The notes under the pieces were generated by a model. That model saw nothing but the letters and a program-made list of their open reading frames with translations. It was not told the DNA's origin and searched no databases. The position numbers were made by a program, and so were the translations under genes. 64,000 nucleotides of DNA, from NCBI GenBank assembly GCA_965223755.1, contig CBDCXF010000002.1, positions 682,001 to 746,000 on the forward strand, given 5' to 3'. Shown here in pieces: positions 17,776 to 26,727 of this stretch. The DNA is from CBDCXF01 sp965223755 (GTDB taxonomy: Bacteria > Acidobacteriota > Thermoanaerobaculia > Multivoradales > JAHEKO01). Within the stretch, counting starts at the first letter, position 1; the number at the start of each line of letters is the position of its first letter.

Positions 17776-18078
17776 ATGAACTCCGCTGACTCGCAGCCGC
17801 CGACGCCGCCAGCAGATCCCAAGCTGTCGCCGCTTTCGACCTTGACGCGGATTTTTCTATTGATTGTCGGTTGGTTGCTGCTGTTGATCGGGATCGCCGG
17901 CTTAATCCTGCCCGGAATCCAGGGGATCGTCACCATTCTCGCCGGAGCGGCAGTTCTGTCGCTGGCCAGCGAAATTGTCTACCGCCTCATGCGCCGGGCG
18001 CTGGGACGCTGGCCCAAGCTGCTCGAACGCATGGAAAAAATACGCGCTCGGATTCACTCCTGGTTTGCGCGCGACTAG
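17776..18078 (+). CDS. Small two-TM membrane protein, PGPGW-like
   Basis: The 100-residue protein has a proline-rich N-terminus and a hydrophobic hairpin, IFLLIVGWLLLLIGIAGLILPG then IVTILAGAAVLSLAS, followed by an amphipathic basic C-terminus (RRALGRWPKLLERMEKIRAR). The LILPG turn between membrane segments recalls the PGPGW family of putative transmembrane proteins. The role is unknown. It is transcribed divergently from fur and converges on gltA 3 bp away. Confidence 0.8.
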   Translation: MNSADSQPPTPPADPKLSPLSTLTRIFLLIVGWLLLLIGIAGLILPGIQGIVTILAGAAVLSLASEIVYRLMRRALGRWPKLLERMEKIRARIHSWFARD

Positions 18079-18081
18079 GGC

Positions 18082-19335
18082 TTAATCCAGATTCTGCAGA
18101 GTGGGTCCGGTGTAGATCTGCCGTGGCCGGTTGATGCGCATGCTGGGGTCATTGCGCATTTCCCGCCAATGGGCGATCCATCCAGGCAGGCGACCTAACG
18201 CAAACATCACCGTGAACATATTGGTGGGAATACCCATGGCGCGATAGATGATGCCGCTGTAGAAGTCGACATTGGGGTAGAGCTTGCGCTCGATGAAGTA
18301 GTCATCCTTGAGCGCCACTTCCGCCAAGTTGCGTGCGATCTCCAACAGCGGATCGTCCACTCCCAGATCTTCAAGCACATTCTTGGCCGCCTTGCGCAAC
18401 AGAATCGCGCGAGGGTCGAAGTTCTTGTAAACACGATGGCCGAATCCCATCAGGCGAAAACCGCTTTCCCGATCCTTGGCCATGTCAACGTACTTCTTGT
18501 AGTTGCTGCCATCGGCGCGGATCATCTTGAGCATCTCGATGACCTTCTGGTTGGCACCGCCGTGAAGCGGGCCGGAAAGGGCGTGGATGCCGGCCGAAAT
18601 CGACGCAAATAGATTGGCTTCCGATGAGCCCACCATGCGTACGGTCGAGGTGGAACAGTTCTGCTCGTGATCGGCGTGCAGAATCAGCAACGCGTTCAAG
18701 GCGTCGTCGAGAACCTTGGGGACTTCGTAGGGCTCCGTCGGCACTCCGAACATCATCTGCAGAAAGTTCTGCGTGTAGCTGAGCTCGTTGCGCGGATACA
18801 TAAACGGCTGACCGATCGACTTCTTGTAAGAAAACGCCGCGATGGTCTTCGCCTTGGCCAGCAGACGAACGATGTTGTCGTCGACCACCTCGTCATTGTC
18901 GGGATAGTAGGCACCGAGCGATGCCACCATTGAGGAAAGAATGGTCATTGGGTGAGCGCTCGGCGGGTAACCCTCGAAGAACTTCTTCATGTCTTCGTGG
19001 AGCAGAGTGTGCTGAGTCAATCGCTCGCTGAACTCGGAGATCTCGTCAGCCGAGGGCCAGTGACCGTAGATCAGCAGATAGCACGACTGCACGAAAGTGC
19101 CCCGAGTTGCCAGCTCCTCAATGGGATAGCCGCGGTAGCGCAGAATGCCTTTCTCGCCGTCGATGAAGGTGATCGAAGAGCGGCAAGACCCGGTATTGCC
19201 ATATCCAGGATCGAGAGTGATCACCCCGCTTTGCCGGCGCAGCTTGCCGATGTCGATGCCGACTTCATCCTCGGAACCGACTTCGACTGGGAGTTCGTAT
19301 TCTTGATCGTTGTAGGTGAGCTTTGCGGTCGACAT
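18082..19335 (-). CDS. gltA: Citrate synthase (type II)
   Basis: The 417-residue enzyme condenses oxaloacetate and acetyl-CoA, the first step of the TCA cycle. It has the N-terminal extension of type II enzymes and active-site blocks LHGGANQKVIEML (His), MGFGHRVYKNFDPRA (His) and KLYPNVDFYSGII (Asp). ILHADHEQNCSTSTVRMVGS is also typical. Aconitase lies about 7 kb away. A TTGACC/TATAAC promoter precedes it, with a 16-bp palindrome farther upstream. Confidence 0.97.
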   Translation of the reverse strand: MSTAKLTYNDQEYELPVEVGSEDEVGIDIGKLRRQSGVITLDPGYGNTGSCRSSITFIDGEKGILRYRGYPIEELATRGTFVQSCYLLIYGHWPSADEISEFSERLTQHTLLHEDMKKFFEGYPPSAHPMTILSSMVASLGAYYPDNDEVVDDNIVRLLAKAKTIAAFSYKKSIGQPFMYPRNELSYTQNFLQMMFGVPTEPYEVPKVLDDALNALLILHADHEQNCSTSTVRMVGSSEANLFASISAGIHALSGPLHGGANQKVIEMLKMIRADGSNYKKYVDMAKDRESGFRLMGFGHRVYKNFDPRAILLRKAAKNVLEDLGVDDPLLEIARNLAEVALKDDYFIERKLYPNVDFYSGIIYRAMGIPTNMFTVMFALGRLPGWIAHWREMRNDPSMRINRPRQIYTGPTLQNLD

Positions 19336-19361
19336 CGAGGGAGATCTTTCTCTGCGTGACG

Positions 19362-19388
19362 GTTATATATGTTCGCCGTCGGGGTCAA
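19362..19388 (-). promoter_or_regulatory. Probable gltA promoter
   Basis: On the minus strand TTGACC (19388-19383) and TATAAC (19367-19362) are separated by 15 bp, a slightly short spacer, and lie about 27-53 bp before the gltA ATG. This gives a short leader. Overlapping TATATA offers an alternative -10. Confidence 0.5.
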
Positions 19389-19473
19389 CGAACGGCGCTA
19401 CTCGCTGGACGTTACCCCGGGCCACGAACTTTTGATTCTAGCGCGGTGCTACCTGACTGCAACGCGCCACGAC

Positions 19474-19489
19474 GCCACAATATTGTGGC
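19474..19489. promoter_or_regulatory. 16-bp perfect palindrome upstream of gltA
   Basis: GCCACAATATTGTGGC is a perfect palindrome in the 179-bp gap between the gene at 19515 and gltA, about 140 bp before the gltA start. The size is right for a dimeric regulator site, but no matching regulator is identified. It could also be a cruciform or part of the upstream gene's 3' region. Confidence 0.45.
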
Positions 19490-19514
19490 AACGGCCGCGT
19501 GGAAATACCCGTAG

Positions 19515-19991
19515 CTACGACGCTTGAGCCGCGGCTGGAGCTGCCCAAACCGCAACCTGAATTTCGGGGTGGCCGTCCGCCTCGCCGATGGTTTCGAGGG
19601 TGACTGCCAGGCTGCGCTGCTTATACTTGCGGCGCAGTTGGTCAACGGTGACGTCAGGCAGGTTCCCTAGGACGTCGCGCCAACTTCCGTCCTTCTCCGT
19701 CCATACGCCCCAGATCTCAAAATCGTTCTGGCTCGAGGAGTCCAGCTCCACGCTGAGATCACCTCCGCTGGCAAATCGGCGGGGAATCGCCGAGGGACCG
19801 TTCATCTCGATCGGAACCGCCTTGGCCACTTTGACGAATCCCTCTGGAGCCGACTGGAAAAAGTAGCGAATCGGCGGCCTGGCAACGCGGCCACGAATCG
19901 GCATCGGGTTGGGGCGAAGGATAAACGTCGCCGTGACGCCCACCAGCAAGCCGACGACGCCGGCAACCAAAAGACCTAGCCAGTCCAACAT
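19515..19991 (-). CDS. Membrane-anchored protein of unknown function
   Basis: From ATG 19991, preceded by AGGAAAG at good spacing, the protein has 158 residues. One N-terminal transmembrane segment (LDWLGLLVAGVVGLLVGVTATFIL) is followed by a soluble strand-rich domain (KVAKAVPIEMNGPSAIPRRF, then DLSVELDSSSQNDFEIWGVW). Longer upstream starts add sequence that does not look like protein. I recognise no family. It follows queE on the same strand after 193 bp. Confidence 0.75.
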   Translation of the reverse strand: MLDWLGLLVAGVVGLLVGVTATFILRPNPMPIRGRVARPPIRYFFQSAPEGFVKVAKAVPIEMNGPSAIPRRFASGGDLSVELDSSSQNDFEIWGVWTEKDGSWRDVLGNLPDVTVDQLRRKYKQRSLAVTLETIGEADGHPEIQVAVWAAPAAAQAS

Positions 19992-20184
19992 CGCTTTCCT
20001 CGAAAGGAAGAGCGACCGCTTAAGTCGCGAATCAGGTCGATCACGATCCCCCCCAAAAAGAAACCGACCGCCCAAGCGGTGCGGCAAAAAAACAGCCGCA
20101 AGTGTACGAAGCGACACCGCACACCAACTCCAACGCGTTGAGACTAGTTGAAAAGGCACCTCTTGTGAAATCAGCATGTAGAGC

Positions 20185-20877
20185 TTAGACGCCGCGCCGA
20201 TCCCCCCACAGCACTTTGTGCAACTGCACCTGCAGCCGGATCGGCTCTTTCGATTCCAGGATCCAGTCGGCGAGAGCCGTCGATGTGATTTCGCTTTCCC
20301 CGCTCTCTACCGCCGACATCAACAAGGTGCAGCGCTCCGGCAGCCTGTACTGTCGCAAGATATCCAGCGCCCAATCGAAATCGGCACGATCGGCGACAAC
20401 GAATTTGACTTCGTCGTCGGCCCGCAAGCTCTCAAGGTTGCTCCACAGGTTGTTGTCGGCTTCCTCGCTACCGGGACACTTGATGTCGAGGATGCGGTGA
20501 ACGCGCGGATCGACGGCGTCAATGGCGACCCCGCCACCAGTCTCCAGGAGAACTTCGTAGCCAGCATCGCACAGGCGACGGAGCAAAGTTGTGGCTCCGG
20601 GCTGAAGCAGGGGCTCTCCTCCAGTGACTTCTACCGTCGCCGCGCCCAATTCGGTGACCCGTTGCAGCACTTCGTCGACACTCCGCCAGTCGCCTTCGTA
20701 AAAGGAGTGTTCGCTATCGCACCACACGCACCTCATCTGGCATCCGGTGAGACGAACGAACGTGCACGGCTTGCCGACGTGGGTCGACTCGCCCTGCAGC
20801 GACAGGTAGATCTCGTTGACGCGGAGCCGTTCGCCCGCCGGAAGCTTGAGGCGCGGGTCCGGCGCTCTCTGGGTCAT
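20185..20877 (-). CDS. queE: 7-carboxy-7-deazaguanine synthase QueE (radical SAM)
   Basis: The 230-residue radical SAM enzyme makes the 7-deazaguanine core of queuosine. The N-terminus reads VNEIYLSLQGESTHVGKPCTF, then the cluster motif CQMRCVWCDSEHSF (C-x3-C-x2-C). EVTGGEPLLQP is the SAM-binding glycine motif. ATG 20877 is preferred; GTG 20880 is adjacent. It starts 12 bp after queD, and the two genes form an operon for consecutive steps. No other queuosine genes are in the window. Confidence 0.95.
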   Translation of the reverse strand: MTQRAPDPRLKLPAGERLRVNEIYLSLQGESTHVGKPCTFVRLTGCQMRCVWCDSEHSFYEGDWRSVDEVLQRVTELGAATVEVTGGEPLLQPGATTLLRRLCDAGYEVLLETGGGVAIDAVDPRVHRILDIKCPGSEEADNNLWSNLESLRADDEVKFVVADRADFDWALDILRQYRLPERCTLLMSAVESGESEITSTALADWILESKEPIRLQVQLHKVLWGDRRGV

Positions 20878-20889
20878 CACGCGACGCCT

Positions 20890-21258
20890 CTAACCGGGTG
20901 CAAAGGTGGCGTAGGAACGGTCGTTCTCCCATACGTCCACCTGCAGAGCGACGACATTGCCGGGCAGACGCTTGGCGACTTCCTCGAAGACATATCGAGC
21001 GAAGACTTCCGCCGTCGGGTTGAGCTCATCAAAGGGAGCGATCTCGTTGATCACTTGATGGTCGAAGGGAGCCAAGATCTCTTCGGCAAGGGCCTTGAGG
21101 TCGGCAAAGTCCATCACCATACCCAATGGGTCCAGTTGATCACTGCCGACATGGATGCGGACGCGATAGTTGTGACCGTGCAGGCGCTCACAGCCACCCT
21201 GATGGCCGCGAATCGCGTGCGCGGCGGCGAAGGTAAAGTCTTTGGCGATGCGAAACAC
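20890..21258 (-). CDS. queD: 6-carboxy-5,6,7,8-tetrahydropterin synthase QueD
   Basis: The 122-residue enzyme converts dihydroneopterin triphosphate to 6-carboxytetrahydropterin, the substrate of QueE. Zinc histidines and the catalytic Cys are visible in FAAAHAIRGHQGGCERLHGHNYRV. FDHQVINEIAPFDELNPTAE is the conserved Asp-His region. The start is GTG 21258, preceded by AAGGGG. It lies 20 bp downstream of the M28 peptidase gene, on the same strand. Confidence 0.95.
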   Translation of the reverse strand: MFRIAKDFTFAAAHAIRGHQGGCERLHGHNYRVRIHVGSDQLDPLGMVMDFADLKALAEEILAPFDHQVINEIAPFDELNPTAEVFARYVFEEVAKRLPGNVVALQVDVWENDRSYATFAPG

Positions 21259-21278
21259 GTTGACCCCTTCGATGCCGT

Positions 21279-22760
21279 TCAGTCCCGCGCCGGCTCGAGG
21301 TCGGGAGCCTGGCGACCGCGCTCACCTGATTCCCACTGGCGGTAGAGGCTCCAAAACGTCCGCATTTGGTCGCCCAGCGATGTTTCGTTGATCAGTTTGG
21401 TGACCTCGGCGTACGACTGGCGTGGCAGCTCAGCGTCGCTGTTGGCGTAGGCCCAGATGACGCTAGCCGCCACCACCGCGTTACTCTTGACCTGCTCGAT
21501 ATCGACCTTGTCAAAGGTGTCGGTCGAGGCGTGATAGTGCGGTCCGTAGTTGGCCGATTCCTGGTTGGCAACCAGATTGGCCACTCCTTCGAGCATGAAA
21601 TCGTAGTTGTCGGTTCCGACTACTGGCTGATCGACCACCGCAAGCGGCCCGTAATCTTCGAGGCTGGAGGTGGCGGCTTCTGTCACCGCAGCGGCGTCAG
21701 GCCGACCACCGGTAAAGAAACCCACGATCTTGCCAGTGCCGATGTCAAAGGAGGAAGCCATGTAGTGGCGATCGAGGTCCGCCATGTGGCGCTTGACGTA
21801 GCCCCAAGACCCGAAAAGTCCGTGTTCTTCACCATTCCACAGGGCGAAACGGATCGTCCGTCGCGGCTGCAGATCCAACGCCTCCATCTGGCGCGCGATG
21901 TCGATCAGCATGGCCACGTTGCAGCCGTTGTCGAGGGCGCCGGTGCCGAGCCCCCAAGAGTCCAGGTGCGCTCCGATCAAAACGATCTCGTCAGCGAGGT
22001 CGGTGCCGGGAATGTCGGCGAGAACGTTGAAACTCTCAAACGGGCCGGTCGAATAGACCTCAAGTTCCACCGCCAGGTTGAGATTTTTGCCTCCCCGCAA
22101 CAGGCGCAGTGCGCGCTTGGCCGACACCCGATCCATGATCAGCATCAGATGCTCGTTCTCCGTCCCCAGCGAGGCGTTGTGCCGGTGCAGGACATCTTCA
22201 GGTCGCGAGCCCATGTAGACGACGCCTTTGACGCCAGCGGCGAGGGCGCGTGTCTCGATCTCGGAGGCCGCGATGTACTCCCGAAACAAACCCGGCACGT
22301 CCTCAAGAGGTTCGGTTTCGACGAGCAGGAACGCGCCCTCAATCGAATCGCCCAACGCCGCAAGGTCCTCTTCGCTGCCTCGACCTCCGTCCAGCAAAGG
22401 AGCTTCTACCGTTTCTTCACCGGTACCGACCGAATAGGGCATCGCCGCCAGACGCACCGAGAAGCCGGCTTCACCGGTGATCGACCCGGTTGCACTTTTC
22501 TCGAGCCAAAGCTCCGGCATGGTGAAACCTTCGGTCCAGGTTTCTACGCCAGCCTCTTGAAACCGCCCCAGCGCCCAATCCACGGAAGCCAGGTTGGCCA
22601 GTGACCCCGTCGGCCGCCCTCCGATGGTGTCGGTCAGGTGTTTGAGATCTGCTTCCAGCGGCGTCTCAGCCAGCAGAGCGTCTTCAAGCTGGGCAAGATC
22701 TTCGGCCGCCACCGGCACCGCCAAAGCCGCGGTCGCGATCAAGCTAAGAATCACTCTCAT
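21279..22760 (-). CDS. Secreted M28-family zinc aminopeptidase with PA insert
   Basis: From ATG 22760, with GGAGG 6 nt upstream, the protein has 493 residues and a signal peptide (VILSLIATAALAVPVAAE). The M28 zinc ligands appear as IGAHLDSWGLGTGALDNGCN (His, Asp), ALWNGEEHGLFGSWG (Glu, Glu), SSFDIGTG (Asp) and GPHYHASTDTFDKVD (His). A protease-associated (PA) domain is likely at about residues 130-235. The family releases N-terminal amino acids or cleaves dipeptides outside the cytoplasm. It is unrelated in function to queDE despite the shared direction. Confidence 0.92.
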   Translation of the reverse strand: MRVILSLIATAALAVPVAAEDLAQLEDALLAETPLEADLKHLTDTIGGRPTGSLANLASVDWALGRFQEAGVETWTEGFTMPELWLEKSATGSITGEAGFSVRLAAMPYSVGTGEETVEAPLLDGGRGSEEDLAALGDSIEGAFLLVETEPLEDVPGLFREYIAASEIETRALAAGVKGVVYMGSRPEDVLHRHNASLGTENEHLMLIMDRVSAKRALRLLRGGKNLNLAVELEVYSTGPFESFNVLADIPGTDLADEIVLIGAHLDSWGLGTGALDNGCNVAMLIDIARQMEALDLQPRRTIRFALWNGEEHGLFGSWGYVKRHMADLDRHYMASSFDIGTGKIVGFFTGGRPDAAAVTEAATSSLEDYGPLAVVDQPVVGTDNYDFMLEGVANLVANQESANYGPHYHASTDTFDKVDIEQVKSNAVVAASVIWAYANSDAELPRQSYAEVTKLINETSLGDQMRTFWSLYRQWESGERGRQAPDLEPARD

Positions 22761-22825
22761 CCGTACCTCCAACTCATGTGCGGCTTGATCTTATGACTAT
22801 CCACGCTGATAACGTCCGCGAGGTC

Positions 22826-24328
22826 ATGATTCGATCTTGGACCATCGCTCTGGCTCTGTTCGCGGCCATGCCCTCTTTCGCCGCCGAGGGCGAGTGGGTG
22901 CACAATGACCAGTCCGCGCTACGCCTCATCACTCCTTACGAGATCGCGGCGCCGCAAGGCGAGTTTTGGTTCGGCGTCGAGTTTGAACTCGCACCCGAAT
23001 GGCACGTCTACTGGAAAAATGGCGGCGACGCTGGCTATCCGCCAGAGCTCGACCTCGCAATGACCCCGGAAATCCAAGGTGCCAAGCTACTGTTTCCGGC
23101 ACCCCATCTCTATCACCTGCCCGGCGGACTGGTGGCGATCGGGTACGAACATCGGGTGGTGTATCCGGTACGCGCGAAGATCGCCGCAGAAGGCGAAGAG
23201 TTGAGCTTGAAAGCCAACGTCGATTACGTCGTCTGCGCTTCGGAGTGCATCCCCTACCGCTACGACCTCGAACTCACTCAGCCTTTGGGGCCGGAGGCCA
23301 GGGAGTCCGCAGCCGCGGTCGACTTCGCCAACTGGCGTTCTCAGGTGCCGCAAGACGGACCGACATTGACCGGCGGCCTGGAAAGTAACTCGAACACTGA
23401 CGGGTCCCTGACTTTCGAACTGCCCTTTGCCGTCAGTGAACTCTTCTTTGCTGCCCATGACGACCTCGAGTTGGCGGAGACGGTCTTGGAGAGAAAAGGC
23501 GAAGCCACGGTCGCTCGCGTCGCGGTGAGTCGGCTCTCAGTGCAGGAACCACTCGCGGAAAACGTCGAGCTCGAGTGGACAGCGATCGGACAAGAGCCCT
23601 CAAGCCCGGCGGGTTCAGCATGGACTGGTTTGGTGGCCACCGCTACGCCAGCCACTTGGAGTCAAACCGAAGAAGAATCGGCATCGATTGCGGACGGAAA
23701 AGCTACGGCGGCGATGCTGTGGTGGTACTGGCTTCCGGTCGTCGCCGCCGCCGCCCTTTATCTGGCCTCCGGTGCGGTAACTACGGCAGCCAACGTCCTG
23801 CGGCCTGCTTGGGTGGGGGGCGTCGCCGCCGCCGGAATCACCTGGTTTGCCCTCACCAAGATCGCGTCTTTGGCGCAGCTTTCAACGCCGGTTGTCTCTG
23901 TAGGTGCGTGCTTGTTGGTGATCTTTGCGGCCTTTTTGTTTGCCGGCCACCGCGTGCGCAATGGTTGGCTGCTGCTCGCCCTGGCGGCTTGCGCCGCGTT
24001 TGCTGCCTTACCCTCCGCACCTGGCGTCGGCTGGTTCGGTCTCGCACTCCTGGTTCTGGCAGTCGTCGTTGCCCGACCCCAAGCGGATGCAGTCTCACCG
24101 GTGGCGCTGGGTGCAGCCGGCTTTTTCGCGCTCGCCGCAGTCATCGCCCGTTTCTACGTTTTGACCGGTTCCTTGCCACCGACTCCGCTGGCCGGTGTGC
24201 AGGTCGCGCTGCTTCCGGCCGGAGCCGGAGGATGGCTGCTCGGAAGTACCGACCGATCCGGCCCGCGAATGGCGGGGTGGCTGTTGGTCGCCGCGGGAAT
24301 CGCCGGCGTCCTCTACTTTGTGCGCTAG
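22826..24328 (+). CDS. DsbD alpha-domain-like exported protein fused to a polytopic membrane region
   Basis: From ATG 22826 the protein has 500 residues with a signal peptide (TIALALFAAMPSFAAEG). The first 220 residues or so match the DsbD N-terminal (disulphide-corrector) domain: LRLITPYEIAAPQGEFW, then EWHVYWKNGGDAGYPPEL and DYVVCASECIPYRYDLEL with its Cys pair. The C-terminal half has about eight hydrophobic segments but lacks the paired cysteines and proline motifs of the CcdA/DsbD beta domain. It may receive electrons differently or have another role. A secreted thioredoxin-fold gene follows 117 bp downstream. Upstream in-frame ATGs at 22778 and 22793 are less likely starts. Confidence 0.82.
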   Translation: MIRSWTIALALFAAMPSFAAEGEWVHNDQSALRLITPYEIAAPQGEFWFGVEFELAPEWHVYWKNGGDAGYPPELDLAMTPEIQGAKLLFPAPHLYHLPGGLVAIGYEHRVVYPVRAKIAAEGEELSLKANVDYVVCASECIPYRYDLELTQPLGPEARESAAAVDFANWRSQVPQDGPTLTGGLESNSNTDGSLTFELPFAVSELFFAAHDDLELAETVLERKGEATVARVAVSRLSVQEPLAENVELEWTAIGQEPSSPAGSAWTGLVATATPATWSQTEEESASIADGKATAAMLWWYWLPVVAAAALYLASGAVTTAANVLRPAWVGGVAAAGITWFALTKIASLAQLSTPVVSVGACLLVIFAAFLFAGHRVRNGWLLLALAACAAFAALPSAPGVGWFGLALLVLAVVVARPQADAVSPVALGAAGFFALAAVIARFYVLTGSLPPTPLAGVQVALLPAGAGGWLLGSTDRSGPRMAGWLLVAAGIAGVLYFVR

Positions 24329-24445
24329 CCCGTTGCCCGTAGATTTTTTGTCTGTTGACACTTTGTCTGCCTGGCGTGAACCGTGGGCCGTATTTTTGCG
24401 TAGTTGTTATGTAATGACTCAGATGAGTCCACCGAAGGAGAAACC

Positions 24446-25042
24446 ATGAAAAACAAGACTTGGATCGCGGCTCTCGCCGTCTTATTCGCCGTGGCCCCGC
24501 TCGCCGCCTCAGGAACCGTCGGCACGGCAGCCCCGGACTTCACTCTCACCGCCGCCGACGGCAGTGCACATTCGCTCTCGGACTATTCCGGCCAGACCGT
24601 GGTTCTGGAGTGGATCAACCCCAACTGCCCCTATTCGCTGCGCCATACCAAAGAGCAGACCATGATCGACCTCACCACCGAGTACGGTGACGTCGTTTGG
24701 CTGGCGATCAACAGCACCGCCGACGACCACGGCGACTACTTGCAGCCCGAAGAGCACCTCGCTTTCAATGCCGAGAACGGCATCGAGTATGCGGTGCTCT
24801 ACGACCCCTCCGGTGAAGTCGGCCACGCCTACAACGCCAAGACCACCCCGCACATGTACGTCATCGATGGCGAAGGCACCATCCTCTACAACGGTGCCAT
24901 CGACGACGACCCACGCGGCCGCCTGTCAACCTCTGAACGCGACAACTACGTCGATGGAGCGCTGACCGCTTTGGCCGGCGACGATTCAGTGGATCCGGAC
25001 ACTACCCGGCCCTACGGTTGCTCGGTCAAGTACGGCACCTAA
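24446..25042 (+). CDS. Secreted thioredoxin-fold (redoxin/AhpC-TSA-like) protein
   Basis: ATG 24446 follows AAGGAG, giving 198 residues with a signal peptide (WIAALAVLFAVAPLAASG). The redoxin domain starts at APDFTLTAADGSAHSLSDY and carries a single-Cys site INPNCPYSLRH (Cys61). It ends RPYGCSVKYG (Cys192), a pair characteristic of this redoxin subgroup; the distal Cys may resolve the first. It is probably a periplasmic thiol oxidoreductase or peroxidase partner of the DsbD-like gene just upstream. A good terminator follows. Confidence 0.9.
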   Translation: MKNKTWIAALAVLFAVAPLAASGTVGTAAPDFTLTAADGSAHSLSDYSGQTVVLEWINPNCPYSLRHTKEQTMIDLTTEYGDVVWLAINSTADDHGDYLQPEEHLAFNAENGIEYAVLYDPSGEVGHAYNAKTTPHMYVIDGEGTILYNGAIDDDPRGRLSTSERDNYVDGALTALAGDDSVDPDTTRPYGCSVKYGT

Positions 25043-25065
25043 GCACTCAAGCACCGCTGAGATCG

Positions 25066-25097
25066 AGAGCCGCTCACCAAAAGCGGCTCTTTTTCTT
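25066..25097 (+). terminator. Rho-independent terminator after the redoxin gene
   Basis: A perfect 9-bp stem (AGAGCCGCT / AGCGGCTCT) with a 7-nt loop is followed by TTTTCTT. It sits 24 bp after the redoxin stop and just before the converging gene at 25104. Confidence 0.9.
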
Positions 25098-25103
25098 AGC
25101 AGG

Positions 25104-25514
25104 TTAAGGGTGGATCTGGATCAGCGAGATCTTGGCGATCCCGGCTTCGAAGCGGATAACCAAGACTTGAAAGGCGCCGAAAAGGAGTGCATAGCCAAGG
25201 TAGGTCCAAGTCGCGAGTCCATTGCGCTGCCGCATGAGTCGCCACCTCCACCAGAGCAGCACGACCATCGCCACATGGAACCACAAGAGGAAGGTCTGCA
25301 ACCCGAGTCCGTAGTCACTCCGGTACCACCAGTGCTCAAAGAAAGTCCACAAAGGATTCGCAATGTGTCCGTCAGGGATTGGACCGCGATATACCGCCGA
25401 ATCGAGCCACCACCAAAACAGGATCTCCACGCCAGCGAAGAGCGGCAGCATCATCGTGAGGACTGGATCCCTCCAGAATTGAAGACGCTGGGCATAGCCC
25501 CGCAAAAAATTCAC
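25104..25514 (-). CDS. Small polytopic membrane protein of unknown function
   Basis: The 136-residue protein (GTG 25514) has three or four hydrophobic segments: VLTMMLPLFAGVEILFWWWL, LQTFLLWFHVAMVVLLWW and YLGYALLFGAFQVLVIRF. It is rich in Trp. No motif or family is recognised. It converges on the redoxin terminator and lies upstream of no obvious partner. Confidence 0.7.
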   Translation of the reverse strand: MNFLRGYAQRLQFWRDPVLTMMLPLFAGVEILFWWWLDSAVYRGPIPDGHIANPLWTFFEHWWYRSDYGLGLQTFLLWFHVAMVVLLWWRWRLMRQRNGLATWTYLGYALLFGAFQVLVIRFEAGIAKISLIQIHP

Positions 25515-25596
25515 AACTGGTTCATCTTAGCGCCGACCCAAGGAAAGCGGTCGGAGCACTACCAAAACCTACTTGGTTTTTGCTTGGACGAATGAA

Positions 25597-26589
25597 CTAA
25601 GTCGCCTCGAACTCGCGATTCGTCGCCAGCAACATCTCGACTGTGGGCGGCAATCCTCGCTCGAGGCTACGGGGACTCCAACCGAGCTCGTCCTGAGCGC
25701 GTTGGTCGGAAAAGAACCAGTGCTTGGCGAGATAGTCGAGACGAACCGGCTCGACCGGTAGACGCTTGCCGACCAGGCGGAAGATGGGAGAGATGGCGTG
25801 GAGCATCGCCTTGGCTGTGGGCACCGAGATGTTGAACTTGGGAACCTTGACCCCGGCGAGCTGACCGACCCTCGTCGCGGTCTCGCGCAGGGTTTCTCCC
25901 TCGCCGGCAAGGATGTAGCGACCTGTCGACTTGTCTTGGCCCACAATGCGCACCATCGCATCGACGACATCGTCGACGAACACCCAGCTCACCTTGCGGT
26001 CACCGGCCATCAGTACCGGCAGGTTCTGGTGCACCATTTGGTAGAGAAAAAAGTTGGCGCCGTTCTTCTTGCCGGGCGGACCGTAGACCAAACTGGGATG
26101 AACGCTGACGACGTTGAGACCTTGATCGCAGAAAGCCCGGATGGCGTTCTCGCCAGCGTTCTTGGTCGCACTGTATTCGGTGGGAAAGCTCTGTACCGGG
26201 TCCTCTTCGACCCCGGCAGTGCCGTCGGCCGGACTGCCCCCCCAGTAGGCAATCGAAGACACCGACAAGAAGCGCCGAACGCCGAGCTCAACCGCCAGTG
26301 AAGCGATGTTCTGCGAGCCCGCGACATTGGCGCCGTCCATGGCGTCGTCACGATTGAGTTCAGCGCCGGCGTGGATGACCCAATCTGCGCCCTCCATTCC
26401 CGGCCGTAGCGACTCGCGATCAGACAGGTCTCCGACATGAATCTCAGCGCCCACCTTGCGGAGATTGGCGACGGACTCCTCACGGCTCGTTGCCCGCACC
26501 AGGCAAGTTAACCGGCGTCCCTCGGAAGCCAGCCGTCGGGCTAGAACTCCGCCGATGTAACCCGTGCCCCCGGTAAGAAAGATCTTCAT
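25597..26589 (-). CDS. NAD-dependent epimerase/dehydratase (extended SDR)
   Basis: The 330-residue protein from ATG 26589 starts with the Rossmann motif MKIFLTGGTGYIGGVLARRL. The catalytic region reads TEYSATKNAGE (Tyr-x3-Lys), followed by VHPSLVYGPPGKKNG. This fits extended SDRs that act on nucleotide sugars or lipid-linked intermediates, or dihydroflavonol-reductase-like relatives. The substrate cannot be told. It is last in line after acnA on the minus strand, 138 bp downstream, and may have its own promoter. Confidence 0.9.
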   Translation of the reverse strand: MKIFLTGGTGYIGGVLARRLASEGRRLTCLVRATSREESVANLRKVGAEIHVGDLSDRESLRPGMEGADWVIHAGAELNRDDAMDGANVAGSQNIASLAVELGVRRFLSVSSIAYWGGSPADGTAGVEEDPVQSFPTEYSATKNAGENAIRAFCDQGLNVVSVHPSLVYGPPGKKNGANFFLYQMVHQNLPVLMAGDRKVSWVFVDDVVDAMVRIVGQDKSTGRYILAGEGETLRETATRVGQLAGVKVPKFNISVPTAKAMLHAISPIFRLVGKRLPVEPVRLDYLAKHWFFSDQRAQDELGWSPRSLERGLPPTVEMLLATNREFEAT

Positions 26590-26727
26590 GCGCCGATCGC
26601 AGACCATCTCGGCCCGTCCTCGCCGCTCCCGACCTGCGATGTACCGATCAGTACGTCTCGGTCACTCACGGCTTGTGGTTGGGCCGAATCTGGCCCACGC
26701 TTGGCGCAGGATCTGAACACGAGGTGG

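Noticed and set aside
20880..21260. preQ1 riboswitch before queD/queE
   Set aside because: The queD leader is only 20 bp after the M28 gene; there is no room for the aptamer and no matching motif.
24355..24360. TTGACA before the redoxin gene as a promoter
   Set aside because: No acceptable -10 lies 16-18 bp downstream.
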